In this document: in pieces, positions 33,605-42,347 of the stretch
Numbering within the stretch: position 1 is the stretch's first letter
Layout of the letters: each line of letters begins with the position of its first letter
Origin: Bradyrhizobium sp. JYMT SZCCT0180
GTDB lineage: Bacteria; Pseudomonadota; Alphaproteobacteria; Rhizobiales; Xanthobacteraceae
Length of the DNA: 64,000 nucleotides
NCBI RefSeq assembly: GCF_018130165.1
Contig: NZ_JAFCLZ010000008.1
Location: 1 to 64,000 of the forward strand
Reading direction: 5' to 3'
Notes under the pieces: generated by a model
Databases searched by the model: none
Told to the model about the DNA's origin: nothing
Seen by the model: only the letters and a program-made list of their open reading frames with translations
Translations under genes and position numbers: made by a program

Positions 33605-34282
33605 ATGGCAAAAGTGCTCCTCATCGAAGACGACGCTGAAACGGCTGAGGAAATCAAGGCCGAACTGGCGGATCGTGGTTTTGATGTTGAATGGTCAGGC
33701 AACGGCATCGAGGGCCTCGACAAGGCGCGCTCGTCGCAGCCCGATGCGATGATCGTCGACCGGCTATTGCCCGGAATGGACGGTCTCACCGTTATCGAGA
33801 CACTGAGAAAGGAACAGGTGCGTACGCCCGTGCTGGTGTTGAGTGCGCTGGGCGCGGTCGACGACCGCGTCCGGGGACTGCGAATGGGGGGCGACGATTA
33901 CCTGACGAAGCCGTTCGCGATTGTCGAACTTGTCGCCCGAATGGAAGCGTTGCTGCGCCGGCCTGCGGAATCACGCGAGACCACGCTCAAGGTGGGGACG
34001 CTGGAGATCGACCTGATTGAACGTACCGCAAAACGCGGCGATCGTGCGATCGAATTGTTGCCGCGTGAGTTTCGCCTGCTGGAGTACATGATGCGGCGGG
34101 CCGATCAATTGCTCACACGAGCCATGCTGTTGGAAGAGGTCTGGAACTACAAGTTCGTTCCCGCGACCAACCTTGTCGACGTGCATATGGGACGCCTTCG
34201 TCACAAGGTAGATGGGTCCGGTGATGCGCCGATGATCCACAACGTGCGTGGCGCGGGCTTCATTCTTAAGGCTGTGTCCTGA
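33605..34282 (+). CDS. OmpR-family response regulator
   Basis: The ATG at 33605 starts the receiver domain at its usual position (MAKVLLIEDDAET), giving 225 residues; the in-frame extension upstream is discarded. Phosphorylation residues are D9, D10 and D52 (IVDRLLPGMDG), with T/S near 80 and K102 (YLTKPF). The C-terminal winged helix-turn-helix has LLPREFRLLEYMMRRADQLL and VDVHMGRLRHKVDG. It is followed 87 bp later by the sensor kinase. The nearby RND operon is the likely regulon member, inferred from position. Confidence 0.93.
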   Translation: MAKVLLIEDDAETAEEIKAELADRGFDVEWSGNGIEGLDKARSSQPDAMIVDRLLPGMDGLTVIETLRKEQVRTPVLVLSALGAVDDRVRGLRMGGDDYLTKPFAIVELVARMEALLRRPAESRETTLKVGTLEIDLIERTAKRGDRAIELLPREFRLLEYMMRRADQLLTRAMLLEEVWNYKFVPATNLVDVHMGRLRHKVDGSGDAPMIHNVRGAGFILKAVS

Positions 34283-34369
34283 GGCGATCGACCGTTCGCC
34301 CCGGGGTGATGCGCTGTCGATAGCGGCCTATACTGGTATCGGCTGAGAACCTCGGGCGACGGAAATCCG

Positions 34370-35734
34370 ATGCTTAACTTGCAGTTCGCGCGCTCGAATA
34401 CGTTCCGCTGGACGCTGATGGTGGCCGGCGTGCTTGCCGCCTTCATCCTGGCATTGTTCGGATTCATCTACTGGACGATCGATGACTATCTGATCGTGCG
34501 GTCCGACCGCGTGATATCGGCGCACATTGACGGGCTATCCGAGCTGACGCCAGAGCGGCGGCTCGAAGCGATCGAGGAGCGCTTGAGGCAGGACCCCCGC
34601 GGCGTGCAGCTCGCAGCGATCTTTGCCGCCGACGGTCGCCGGATCACCGGCAATCTGGAGAGTCTTCCCGCCGCACTCAAGATCGATGCGCCGCCGCAAG
34701 GCGTTGACATTATCAGGATAGATCGAGGCGGCCGGGAACATCAGGCGGTGCGCGCGATTGCGCGACGGATGCGAAACGGCGACGTGCTGTTCATCGGACG
34801 AAATGTCGATGAGGCCAGGGAAATTTCCCGTGTCGTGGGGCAGGCGCTCGCGCTCGGCCTGCTGCCCGGATTCTGTCTCTGCCTGCTGGCCGGCGCGTGG
34901 CTTAGCGTGCGTACGCAGAAACGCGTCGAGGAGGTCAATCAACGGGTTCAGCGCATCATCGCCGGAGACCTGCGCGAGCGGCTGCCGCACCGTACCGTGG
35001 ACGATCCGTTTTCGAAGCTTGCGATCATCGTCAACGGCATGCTTGATGAAATGGAGACGATGATCCATGCGCTGGCTGGTGTCGGAAACGATATTGCCCA
35101 TGACTTGCGGACGCCGCTCACGCGGGCCCGTCTTGCGCTTGAACGCGGGCGTACCAACGCAACGTCGCTGGAGCAGCTTCAGGCGGTTGTTGACAAGGCC
35201 ATCGCCGGCATCGATCAGTCGCTGACGATCATAACCGCGCTGTTGCGGTTGGCGGAGATCGAAAATAGCCGGCGGTCTGCTGGTTTTGGCGACGTCAACC
35301 TTCACGACATGCTGCGCGAGGTGCATGACATCTATGAACCGATCGCCGAGAACAAGGACATCGCGTTGCAGGTCGAGGTGGAGCGACCTCTCACCGTGCG
35401 CGGCGATCGTGACTTGCTGATTGAGGCGGTTGCCAACCTGGTCGACAACGCCATCAAATTCACGCCGGAAGGCGGCAAAGTGAGCATCAAGCTGCTTTGC
35501 GACGGCAGCGAGCCCGTTATTCGCGTGACCGATACCGGCTGCGGTATCGGTGAACAAGAACAGGAGGCCGTGTTGAGGCGATTCTATCGCTCCGACAAAA
35601 TACGAAATACGCCGGGTGTCGGGCTTGGTCTTAATCTGGTCGCCGCGATCGTAAAACTACATGGCTTTCGTATGACGATCCATTCCGGGCCGGGTTGCCA
35701 GGTGGAGATTGCCTGCCCCGATCGACCGGATTGA
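34370..35734 (+). CDS. Membrane sensor histidine kinase
   Basis: The product has 454 residues. Two membrane helices (about 14-37 and 160-180) bracket a periplasmic sensor of about 120 residues. A HAMP linker follows. The H-box is GNDIAHDLRTPLTRARL with H244, the N-box is ANLVDNAIKFTPEGG (N360), and the G boxes are TDTGCGIGE and TPGVGLGLNLV. It is the cognate kinase of the regulator at 33605. The sensory domain is short and lacks a named family, so the signal is unknown. Confidence 0.93.
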   Translation: MLNLQFARSNTFRWTLMVAGVLAAFILALFGFIYWTIDDYLIVRSDRVISAHIDGLSELTPERRLEAIEERLRQDPRGVQLAAIFAADGRRITGNLESLPAALKIDAPPQGVDIIRIDRGGREHQAVRAIARRMRNGDVLFIGRNVDEAREISRVVGQALALGLLPGFCLCLLAGAWLSVRTQKRVEEVNQRVQRIIAGDLRERLPHRTVDDPFSKLAIIVNGMLDEMETMIHALAGVGNDIAHDLRTPLTRARLALERGRTNATSLEQLQAVVDKAIAGIDQSLTIITALLRLAEIENSRRSAGFGDVNLHDMLREVHDIYEPIAENKDIALQVEVERPLTVRGDRDLLIEAVANLVDNAIKFTPEGGKVSIKLLCDGSEPVIRVTDTGCGIGEQEQEAVLRRFYRSDKIRNTPGVGLGLNLVAAIVKLHGFRMTIHSGPGCQVEIACPDRPD

Positions 35735-35791
35735 TCCGGGCAGCATCGTCACGGCCCGCAGGACAATGCTTAGATCCCGTGCGTCCCTCAG

Positions 35792-36073
35792 TCACGAGCC
35801 TTGAGACTTGGGGTGCCGAGTAGTTGGGAAGCCGTCGGCAGCGTCGTTGCGAAAAGTCGTGCCGTAGCATTCCGCGCCAATACCGGAAGCGGTCGCGAGG
35901 CACTGCGAATAGCTTGTAAAACTGCAGTCCGTCCCGCCCTCATCATATGACAGGCAATAGTGACCCGTTGAAACGATCGGCCCGGCCTCCGCCACTGACG
36001 CGGTGACCGAGGCGAACACCAGTGCTGAAAAAGCGATTGTCGAGGCAATCGCGATGCTCCGAACAGTTTTCAT
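35792..36073 (-). CDS. Small exported cysteine-containing protein (DUF3551-like)
   Basis: The product has 93 residues. A signal peptide (IASTIAFSALVFASVTASVA) precedes a mature domain with four cysteines: YCLSYDEGGTDCSF, then YSQCLATASGIGAECYG. This spacing resembles DUF3551, a family of small exported proteins abundant in Bradyrhizobium. The Cys pattern suggests two disulfides. It is convergent with the sensor kinase and divergent from the small exported gene at 36353. The function is unknown. Confidence 0.72.
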   Translation of the reverse strand: MKTVRSIAIASTIAFSALVFASVTASVAEAGPIVSTGHYCLSYDEGGTDCSFTSYSQCLATASGIGAECYGTTFRNDAADGFPTTRHPKSQGS

Positions 36074-36352
36074 GAGTGTTGTCCATGTTGTCTTGTGGCA
36101 ATCCTAATGTGGAGCGCAGCAGCGACGAAATCGATTATAAAAAAATTCATTCTCCCGTTTGAGATCGCCGCGAAGTCATGAACGAGTTTTCTTTCGTCGT
36201 GTGATCAGAGTCCGAAGTCGTTGCGCTCATGCCTCACGACGCGTTGAATGATCGTGAGCAAGTGTGCCGTTTAAAACTCTCACAGCGATGCACATCTGAA
36301 TAGTGGAAGCCAAATGTCTTTGGCTTCCTTCACGCGTAATGGAGAAGTTGAA

Positions 36353-36592
36353 ATGACCACAATCAAGCTCCTGTCGGCTGGAATGATTGCTGCCGCCATG
36401 CTCGCAACACCTGTCATGGCTCGCGACAATCATATGGCCAGACAGCATGCTACAGAGAACGTCAACGCGAGCGACCCTGCCGCCGCTCGGTATGTTGATG
36501 GCCAAGTCTGCATCCCGGCGCCGCGCGTCGGCGCATTTGCTACGGCACCCTGGACCGGTGACAATATCCCCTGCGAACCCGGGCCGTACTGA
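36353..36592 (+). CDS. Small exported protein
   Basis: The start at 36353 is preceded by GGAGAAGTTGAA and begins MTTIKLLSAGMIAAAMLATPVMA, a signal peptide with an AxA-type cleavage site, giving 79 residues. An in-frame ATG at 36314 has no ribosome-binding site. The mature protein has a Pro-rich C-terminal half (VCIPAPRVGAFATAPW) with two Cys. No family is recognised. A strong 10-bp hairpin follows the stop. Confidence 0.6.
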   Translation: MTTIKLLSAGMIAAAMLATPVMARDNHMARQHATENVNASDPAAARYVDGQVCIPAPRVGAFATAPWTGDNIPCEPGPY

Positions 36593-36607
36593 GCCGAAAT
36601 GCGGCGA

Positions 36608-36640
36608 GCGCCAGGGCAGATCTTCGGGCCGCCCTGGCGC
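36608..36640 (+). terminator. Strong 10-bp stem-loop
   Basis: GCGCCAGGGC (36608-36617) pairs perfectly with GCCCTGGCGC (36631-36640) around a 13-nt loop, 16 bases after the stop at 36592. No T run follows. Confidence 0.55.
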
Positions 36641-36743
36641 CCGGATGCGATCGTACGGTGCCGCCGCGCATGCAGGCGCCGACAACATTGCGCTTGAACG
36701 TGCACTAGCTGCGTGAAGCGAACATTCACCCACAACGAATAGT

Positions 36744-36787
36744 AAGGCGTCGACGCTGAACGTCGTCAGCGCAGTATGCGACGCCTT
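36744..36787. other. Nested stem-loop, possible structured RNA
   Basis: AAGGCGTCG (36744-36752) pairs with CGACGCCTT (36779-36787). Inside it CGCTGA (36754-36759) pairs with TCAGCG (36766-36771). Both arms are perfect. It lies in a 300-bp stretch (36593-36892) with no credible gene and could be a regulatory RNA, a terminator or a repeat. Confidence 0.4.
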
Positions 36788-36892
36788 GCGGATGAACCTT
36801 GCTGTCGATGACGGCAATCGGCGAAGCCAAGAATGAATTCGTATTTAATGGGCGTATGAGACTATCCGGCCTATCTTCTCCTGAGGCAGTTC

Positions 36893-37156
36893 ATGCGCAG
36901 CAATGCTGCTTCCGATCATTTGGCCGAGCGCGCAGCTCAGGGATTGATCAATGTCGCTACGTCTTCCAGTCAGGTAAATGCGGCAGCTCCGATACCCGAA
37001 GCACCGATCGGTCATCTGCAACCGCACGCGTGTCAGTTTTCGCCGGGTTCTGTCCCTGAGCAAATCGAGCAACAGAAGATGTCGGCGTTCGATGCCGAAC
37101 AACGCAAACTCGACGAGCAACTCGACAAGAGCCTGAACATCTGTCGACGCCAATAA
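36893..37156 (+). CDS. Small hypothetical protein
   Basis: The product has 87 residues. GAGGCAG precedes the ATG at 36893. It is polar and helical, with Glu/Gln/Lys-rich sequence at the C-terminus (SVPEQIEQQKMSAFDAEQRK) and one Cys. There is no signal peptide or membrane segment. It lacks family resemblance. It could be a real small gene between exported-protein genes, but an out-of-frame shadow is possible. Confidence 0.4.
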   Translation: MRSNAASDHLAERAAQGLINVATSSSQVNAAAPIPEAPIGHLQPHACQFSPGSVPEQIEQQKMSAFDAEQRKLDEQLDKSLNICRRQ

Positions 37157-37219
37157 GGATCAAAAATCTGGGGGAGGGCGCCAGCTCGAATTCTCGCAGA
37201 ATAGAAAATGGAGAACACC

Positions 37220-37495
37220 ATGACCAGAATCAAAGCACTCGTCGCGGTAGCTCTGCTATCGACCGTTTCGATAACCCCGGCACTTGCGCAAGCTGCAATC
37301 TCAGAACCCGGGGCGTTTCAGGCGATGTTCCCGAACCGGGATGTGCTAAACGGAGGTGCGTTAACTCCTGCCGGCAGAATGGGGCTGGAGCTGCCCGGCG
37401 GTGCCGTCAATGCGTATGCATCAAGCAATGCCTATGCGAGAATGGAACGCGCAGGTCCAGGTCTGGCCGGTCGGGGAAAATGGTCACCCAGCTAG
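37220..37495 (+). CDS. Small exported protein
   Basis: GGAGA lies 6 bases before the ATG at 37220, so this start is preferred over the ATG at 37208; the product has 91 residues. The signal peptide MTRIKALVAVALLSTVSITP ends near ALAQA. The mature part is Gly/Ala/Asn-rich (LELPGGAVNAYASSNAYARM). No family is recognised. It belongs to the group of small exported genes around the two-component system. Confidence 0.6.
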   Translation: MTRIKALVAVALLSTVSITPALAQAAISEPGAFQAMFPNRDVLNGGALTPAGRMGLELPGGAVNAYASSNAYARMERAGPGLAGRGKWSPS

Positions 37496-37719
37496 GGCTG
37501 ATGGCTGGTTTCCTTGATGCGCGGAGTGGCACTCCCCGAACGAGTACGTCGTGGTTTCCGCGCTTCGAGGTGTTGCGGCGAATGATCACCGATCTCGGGT
37601 CATAGACAGAAGCCGGATCGAGACCTCCATGGTCGCGCCGAGTCCGACTCGTCGCACGTCGCTGGTTCGCGGCAGCTCAACCTTGCCCATGGACTGGACC
37701 GGGAGTTCAAGTTTTCTAA

Positions 37720-38397
37720 TCAGGGCTTGCTTTTGGATGCGACAAGCTCAGGCATCAGGAGCTTCGAGCCTTCGAGAAATAGCCTGACGGCGTCAACGAC
37801 GACGTCGTCCAGCTGCGTCGGCGTCGGAGTCTGATAGACGAAACGCCGGATGGCTATGTAGAAGATGCGGCCATGCAAGCCCCAGAACATTTCTACCTCG
37901 CGCTCCGAGAGTTTTACTTCATCGATCGGGGGGAGGTTGAGGTCGTGCCGCAACTCGCAGCAGGCGGGCTCGATAATTTCCTTTCGAATGATCTCGAGAT
38001 AGCGCTTGGTGATGTCAAAAGACTTCATTCCGGAGAAGACGAATATTCTGACCCAGTTGTATTCGAACACGCGCTCGACATACTCCAGATAGAACCTCGT
38101 CAGCCTCGTCTGCAGCGGCAGACTCCGGTCTCGAATGAGGTCGCCCCATGATGGCGACCACCGGCTGAGATAAATCTCTTCATAGACCCGCTCGATCAGA
38201 GCCTCTTTGCTCGGGAAGTGGCGGTAGATCGCGGAATGGGTAATGCCCATGCGCTTGGCAAACTCGCGCGTTTGTCCGCCAAATCCCTGCTCGGCAAAAA
38301 ATCGCACGGCCTCGTCGACGATGAAACGCTCGCGTTCGGCGGCCCGCATATTTCGGCGTGGTAGCTTCTTCGTTGATTTAACTTCTTTTTTTGCCAT
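37720..38397 (-). CDS. TetR-family transcriptional regulator
   Basis: The product has 225 residues. The N-terminal helix-turn-helix is visible as ERERFIVDEAVRFFAEQGFG, then FAKRMGITHSAIYRHFPSKE. A ligand-binding domain of about 150 residues follows. It is divergent from the molybdenum hydroxylase operon, with two identical palindromes in the 128-bp gap. It is predicted to repress that operon, and perhaps itself, until an inducer binds. Confidence 0.92.
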   Translation of the reverse strand: MAKKEVKSTKKLPRRNMRAAERERFIVDEAVRFFAEQGFGGQTREFAKRMGITHSAIYRHFPSKEALIERVYEEIYLSRWSPSWGDLIRDRSLPLQTRLTRFYLEYVERVFEYNWVRIFVFSGMKSFDITKRYLEIIRKEIIEPACCELRHDLNLPPIDEVKLSEREVEMFWGLHGRIFYIAIRRFVYQTPTPTQLDDVVVDAVRLFLEGSKLLMPELVASKSKP

Positions 38398-38444
38398 TTC
38401 CAGTTCGCCTTGAGGTCGCTATCGATACTCCATTTCTCAATAGT

Positions 38445-38510
38445 GACCAAATGGTCGTTTTTAGTTGACTTCGAAAAACCGGCGTGATGTAGATTTCAGA
38501 CCAAATGGTC
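38445..38510. promoter_or_regulatory. Paired TetR-type operators GACCAAATGGTC
   Basis: GACCAAATGGTC occurs at 38445-38456 and again at 38499-38510, 54 bp apart, between the TetR gene and the Mo-hydroxylase operon. The arms GACCA/TGGTC are perfect. Flanks extend the symmetry to GTGACC on the left copy and GGTCAC on the right copy. The second copy overlaps an upstream ATG, supporting the start at 38526. Confidence 0.75.
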
Positions 38511-38525
38511 ACAAATTTGGGACGG

Positions 38526-39413
38526 ATGAAACAGCCGGGAGTTTCCCCTTTGAAGGCGCGGGCATTCAGCTACGCACGGCCCTCCACCGTGATGGAGGCG
38601 CTCGAAACGTTCGCGGATGCGGGCGAAGATGCGAGCTACGTTGCCGGTGGCCAGAGTCTGGTTCCGGCGCTCGCCTTGCGTCTGCAAGCGCCGCAACTGC
38701 TGATCGACATTGCCCATATCGAGGCGCTTCGCGGCGTCGAGCTACAGGGGGGCTGGCTGCGCATCGGCGCGCTCACCCGTCATTGCGAAGTGCTGACGGA
38801 TCCGCTGATTGCCCGGCACGCGCCGCTTTATCACGCGGCGGCGCCGCACGTCGCGCATCCGGCGATCCGGAACAGAGGCACGATCGGCGGCAGCATCTCG
38901 CATTCCGATCCTGCGTCGGAGTTTCCGGCGATGACACTGGCGATGGGCGCCGAACTGGAACTCGTCAGCCGCACGGGAACGCGCCGCGTCGCCGCTGATG
39001 ACTTCTTCATCGATCTGTTTCAGACCGCCATCGAACCCGGCGAGCTGCTCGTCGCTATTCACGTGCCAGTGATCCGGCCGGGACATCGATGGGCCTTTCA
39101 TGAATTCGCCCGTCGGCGCGGGGACTATGCGCTTGTCGGCTGCGGAGTTCTGGCTGAGTTCTCGGACGGTCTGATCGAGCAGGCCCGCATCGTATTCTTT
39201 TCCGTTGGGAACACGCCGCTGCGTGCCCGACAGGCCGAGCAATGTTTGATTGGCAAGCGCTTGGACGAGGCCGCGGTGGCCGCAGCACAGGCGTTGGTCG
39301 GCGGCGACCTCGACCCGCCCGAGGATGAGCATGTGCCGCCTGCGATGAAGCGTCACCTCGCACGCGTGCTTCTCGGGCGATTGCTCGGCCAGATCATGAG
39401 GCAGGACTCGTGA
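38526..39413 (+). CDS. Molybdenum hydroxylase FAD-binding subunit (CoxM/XdhB-like)
   Basis: The start at 38526 (MKQPGVSPLKAR) gives 295 residues; the ATG at 38505 lies inside the operator. FAD-binding motifs are DASYVAGGQSLVPALALR and PAIRNRGTIGGSISHSDPAS, with the AGGQS and TIGG patterns of the family. Domain order is FAD PCMH first, then the CO-dehydrogenase flavoprotein C-terminal domain from about 175. It overlaps the 2Fe-2S subunit gene by 4 bases. The three subunits would form a heterotrimeric xanthine-dehydrogenase-family enzyme that passes electrons from Mo to FAD. Confidence 0.92.
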   Translation: MKQPGVSPLKARAFSYARPSTVMEALETFADAGEDASYVAGGQSLVPALALRLQAPQLLIDIAHIEALRGVELQGGWLRIGALTRHCEVLTDPLIARHAPLYHAAAPHVAHPAIRNRGTIGGSISHSDPASEFPAMTLAMGAELELVSRTGTRRVAADDFFIDLFQTAIEPGELLVAIHVPVIRPGHRWAFHEFARRRGDYALVGCGVLAEFSDGLIEQARIVFFSVGNTPLRARQAEQCLIGKRLDEAAVAAAQALVGGDLDPPEDEHVPPAMKRHLARVLLGRLLGQIMRQDS

Positions 39414-39922
39414 GCGAACCGATCAATGTCAGCATGACGGTCAATGGAAGCAGAGTGTCGTGCGGTGTTGAGCCGCGCAGCACTCTGGCGGATTTCCTGC
39501 GCCAGACGCTTGCGCTTACCGGGACCCATACGGGCTGTGAAATGGGCGTTTGCGGAGCTTGCCTGGTCGTCGTCGATGGACGGGTCGTGCATTCATGCCT
39601 GATGTTCGCGGTGCAGGCGGGTGGCTCAGTGATCGAGACCGTCGAAGGCCTGACCGAACGGGCCGCGATTGCCGATCTTCAGGATGCGTTTCATCTGCGT
39701 AATGCCTTGCAATGCGGTTTCTGTACGCCGGGGATGCTGATGACGGCTTACAGCCTGCTGTCGCAGCCCGGCATTCCCACGCGCGACGAGATCCGGGATG
39801 CGCTGTCGGGCAATTATTGCCGTTGTACCGGGTATGAAGCGATCGTGGATGCGATCGAGAACGTCGCCCGTGACCGTGATGCGGCCTCCATTGCGCAGAC
39901 GCGTGAGGAAGCCGGCGCATGA
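39410..39922 (+). CDS. Molybdenum hydroxylase 2Fe-2S subunit (CoxS-like)
   Basis: This begins with GTG at 39410, overlapping the previous stop, and has 170 residues. The N-terminal plant-type cluster is CEMGVCGACLVVVDGRVVHS. The C-terminal [2Fe-2S] domain has CGFCTPGM and GNYCRCTGY. Both clusters are complete. Overlap with both neighbours indicates one translationally coupled operon. Confidence 0.95.
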   Translation: MSEPINVSMTVNGSRVSCGVEPRSTLADFLRQTLALTGTHTGCEMGVCGACLVVVDGRVVHSCLMFAVQAGGSVIETVEGLTERAAIADLQDAFHLRNALQCGFCTPGMLMTAYSLLSQPGIPTRDEIRDALSGNYCRCTGYEAIVDAIENVARDRDAASIAQTREEAGA

Positions 39923-42291
39923 ACGCACTTACCTCGCTCGATCGTCCGAACTCCTATATCGGCCGCTCGGTCCCGCGGCCCAACGCCAAGCGGCTGCTGG
40001 CTGGCCGCGGCCGTTACGTCACCGACTTCGTGCTGCCGCGCATGCTGCATGTTGCCTATGTGCGCAGCCCCTATGCCCATGCACGGATCGTCTCGATCGA
40101 CGCGCAAGCCGCGCGCGAGATGCCCGGGGTGAAGCTGGTCGCCACGGGGCAAGATCTCGCACGCCTCTGCACGCCGTGGGTCGGGACCATGGACCATTTC
40201 AAGGGCATGAAATCGCCGCCGCAGCTGCCATTGCCGGTCGACAAGGTGGTGTGGTCGGGGCAGGCGGTGGTCGCCGTCGTCGCGGATACAAGGGCGTTGG
40301 CCGAGGATGCTGCCGAGACCGTTGCCATCGAATTCGATGAACTGCCGGTTGTGGTCGATATCGACGCCGCCCGCATGCCCGGTTCGCCTGTCATCTCTCC
40401 TGAACTGGGCAGCAATCTTTGCTTTCACGGCAAGATCGACACCGGCGGGGTGGACGACGTCTTCGCCAACGCCGCGCATATCGTCGAGGAGGAGTTTCAC
40501 TTCGGGCGTCATACGGCCGTGACCATGGAGCCGCGGGCGATTATCGCGGATTATGACGCCAGCGAGCAGCAGCTGACGGTGCATCACGCCACCCAGACGC
40601 CCTATCAGTTCCAGGACATCTATTCGCGCCATTACGGCATTCCAGAATCCCGCGTGCGGGTGATCGCGCCCGATATCGGCGGTTCGTTCGGCATGAAGCT
40701 TCACATGTACCACGAGGACATGGCCGTGGTCGGCCTCAGCATTATGCTGGGTCGTCCGGTGAAGTACGTAGCCGACCGCATCGAATCGTTCGTCTCGGAC
40801 ATCCATGCGAGGGACCATCGTGTCCGGGCTCGCATGGCTGTTGATGCCGACGGCGAAATTCTCGCAATGGATGTGGAAGATGTGACAGCCATCGGCGCCT
40901 TCTCCGCCTATCCGCGCACCAGCGTCGTCGAGGGCAATCAGGTTTACCGGTTGATGGGCGCGCCTTACACGTTCAGGAACTACCGCGCCGATCTGCAGGT
41001 GGTGTTCCAGAACAAGGTGCAGATGAGTCAGTACCGCGCCGTCGGGCATCCGATCGCCTGCGCGGTCACCGAACGGCTCGTCGACATGATCGCCGCGAAA
41101 ACGGCGCGCGACGTTTTCGAGATTCGCAGCGGCAACCTGATACCCGATGATGCCTATCCCTGTACATCGCCGACGGGCTACCAGTTCGAAGCACTCTCGC
41201 ACCATGCATGCCTCGCCAAGCTGCGGCAGATGATGGACTACGACCGGTTGCGGGCCGAGCAGGCGCAGCTTCGGAGCAAGGGTATTCATCGCGGCATCGG
41301 TATCGCGACGTTCGTCGAAATCACCAATCCCGGCCCGGCATTCTACGGCGTCGGCGGGGCGCGGATTTCCTCGCAGGACGGCGCCATCATCAAGATCACG
41401 CCATCCGGCGATGTTCGCTGCCTGATTTCGGTGACGGAGCTCGGGCAGGGCACTGAAACGATTATCGGGCAGATTGTGGCCGAACATCTCGGTGTCGACC
41501 GCAATCGCATCAAGGTCATCACCGGCGACACCGAAACGACGCCGCATGGCGGCGCCACCTACGCATGCCGTGGGGCCGGTATCGGCGGAGAAACCGCATT
41601 GCAGGCTGCCTTGAAGCTGAAAGCAAATGTACTTTCGGTTGCGGGGGCCATCCTGCAGGAGGCGTCGGAGAAGCTCGATATCCAGAATGGCTGGATCATC
41701 GACGCGGCAACTATGCATCCGCGCGTGGAGCTCGCCGAAATCGCGCGCATCGTCTACTTCCGGTCGGACACGTTGCCGCCCGGTACCCAGGCGCAGCTTT
41801 CAGTAACCCATCACTACGCGCCGCAGGGCTATCCCTTTGCCTTCACCAATGGCGTGCAGGGGTGCCACCTCGAGCTCGACGTCGAAACCGGCCTCGTCAA
41901 CATCCTGAAGGTGTGGGTCGTGGAGGATTGCGGGCGCATCATCAATCCGCTGCTGGTTGACGAGCAGATTCGCGGAGGCGTCGTTCAGGGACTCGGCGCC
42001 GCGTTCTTCGAGGAATGCGCGTACGGCGACAATGGCCAGCTCACCAATGGCTCGCTCGCCGATTACCTCGTTCCGATGGCCGTCGAGATGCCTGACATCG
42101 AGATCGGGCATGTGGAGACACCGACGCTCGACACCCAGCTTGGCGCGAAGGGCGTCGGTGAGGCCGGCACCGCCGCCGCATCGGCGGCAGCACTCAACGC
42201 GGTAAACGACGCGATGGCGCCATTCGGCGGTTCGATCGCGCAGTTGCCAATGACCCCTGCACGAATTCTGAAGGCGCTTGGACACATCTAG
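39919..42291 (+). CDS. Molybdenum hydroxylase large subunit (CoxL-like, form II)
   Basis: The product has 790 residues and binds molybdopterin cytosine dinucleotide. The N-terminal aldehyde-oxidase/xanthine-dehydrogenase domain starts GRSVPRPNAKRLLAGRGRYV. Pterin and active-site motifs include FGRHTAVTMEPRAIIADYD, IAPDIGGSFGMKLHMYHED and ELGQGTETIIGQIVAEHLG. The likely catalytic Glu is in GAKGVGEAGTAA near residue 750. The AYRCSFR loop of true CO dehydrogenase is replaced by MSQYRAVGHP, so this is not a form I CODH. N-heterocycle or aldehyde oxidation is more likely. Confidence 0.93.
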   Translation: MNALTSLDRPNSYIGRSVPRPNAKRLLAGRGRYVTDFVLPRMLHVAYVRSPYAHARIVSIDAQAAREMPGVKLVATGQDLARLCTPWVGTMDHFKGMKSPPQLPLPVDKVVWSGQAVVAVVADTRALAEDAAETVAIEFDELPVVVDIDAARMPGSPVISPELGSNLCFHGKIDTGGVDDVFANAAHIVEEEFHFGRHTAVTMEPRAIIADYDASEQQLTVHHATQTPYQFQDIYSRHYGIPESRVRVIAPDIGGSFGMKLHMYHEDMAVVGLSIMLGRPVKYVADRIESFVSDIHARDHRVRARMAVDADGEILAMDVEDVTAIGAFSAYPRTSVVEGNQVYRLMGAPYTFRNYRADLQVVFQNKVQMSQYRAVGHPIACAVTERLVDMIAAKTARDVFEIRSGNLIPDDAYPCTSPTGYQFEALSHHACLAKLRQMMDYDRLRAEQAQLRSKGIHRGIGIATFVEITNPGPAFYGVGGARISSQDGAIIKITPSGDVRCLISVTELGQGTETIIGQIVAEHLGVDRNRIKVITGDTETTPHGGATYACRGAGIGGETALQAALKLKANVLSVAGAILQEASEKLDIQNGWIIDAATMHPRVELAEIARIVYFRSDTLPPGTQAQLSVTHHYAPQGYPFAFTNGVQGCHLELDVETGLVNILKVWVVEDCGRIINPLLVDEQIRGGVVQGLGAAFFEECAYGDNGQLTNGSLADYLVPMAVEMPDIEIGHVETPTLDTQLGAKGVGEAGTAAASAAALNAVNDAMAPFGGSIAQLPMTPARILKALGHI

Positions 42292-42347
42292 CTGGAAAGA
42301 CAGAACTAACTCAACGCAACAAAGAAAACATTCCATTGGAGGACACC

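Noticed and set aside
36227..36817. 196-residue minus-strand frame over the small exported gene
   Set aside because: It spans hairpins and a credible signal-peptide gene on the other strand, and lacks any family trait.
39814..41718. 634-residue minus-strand frame
   Set aside because: It is antisense to the Mo-hydroxylase large subunit and reads as typical GC-rich shadow sequence.
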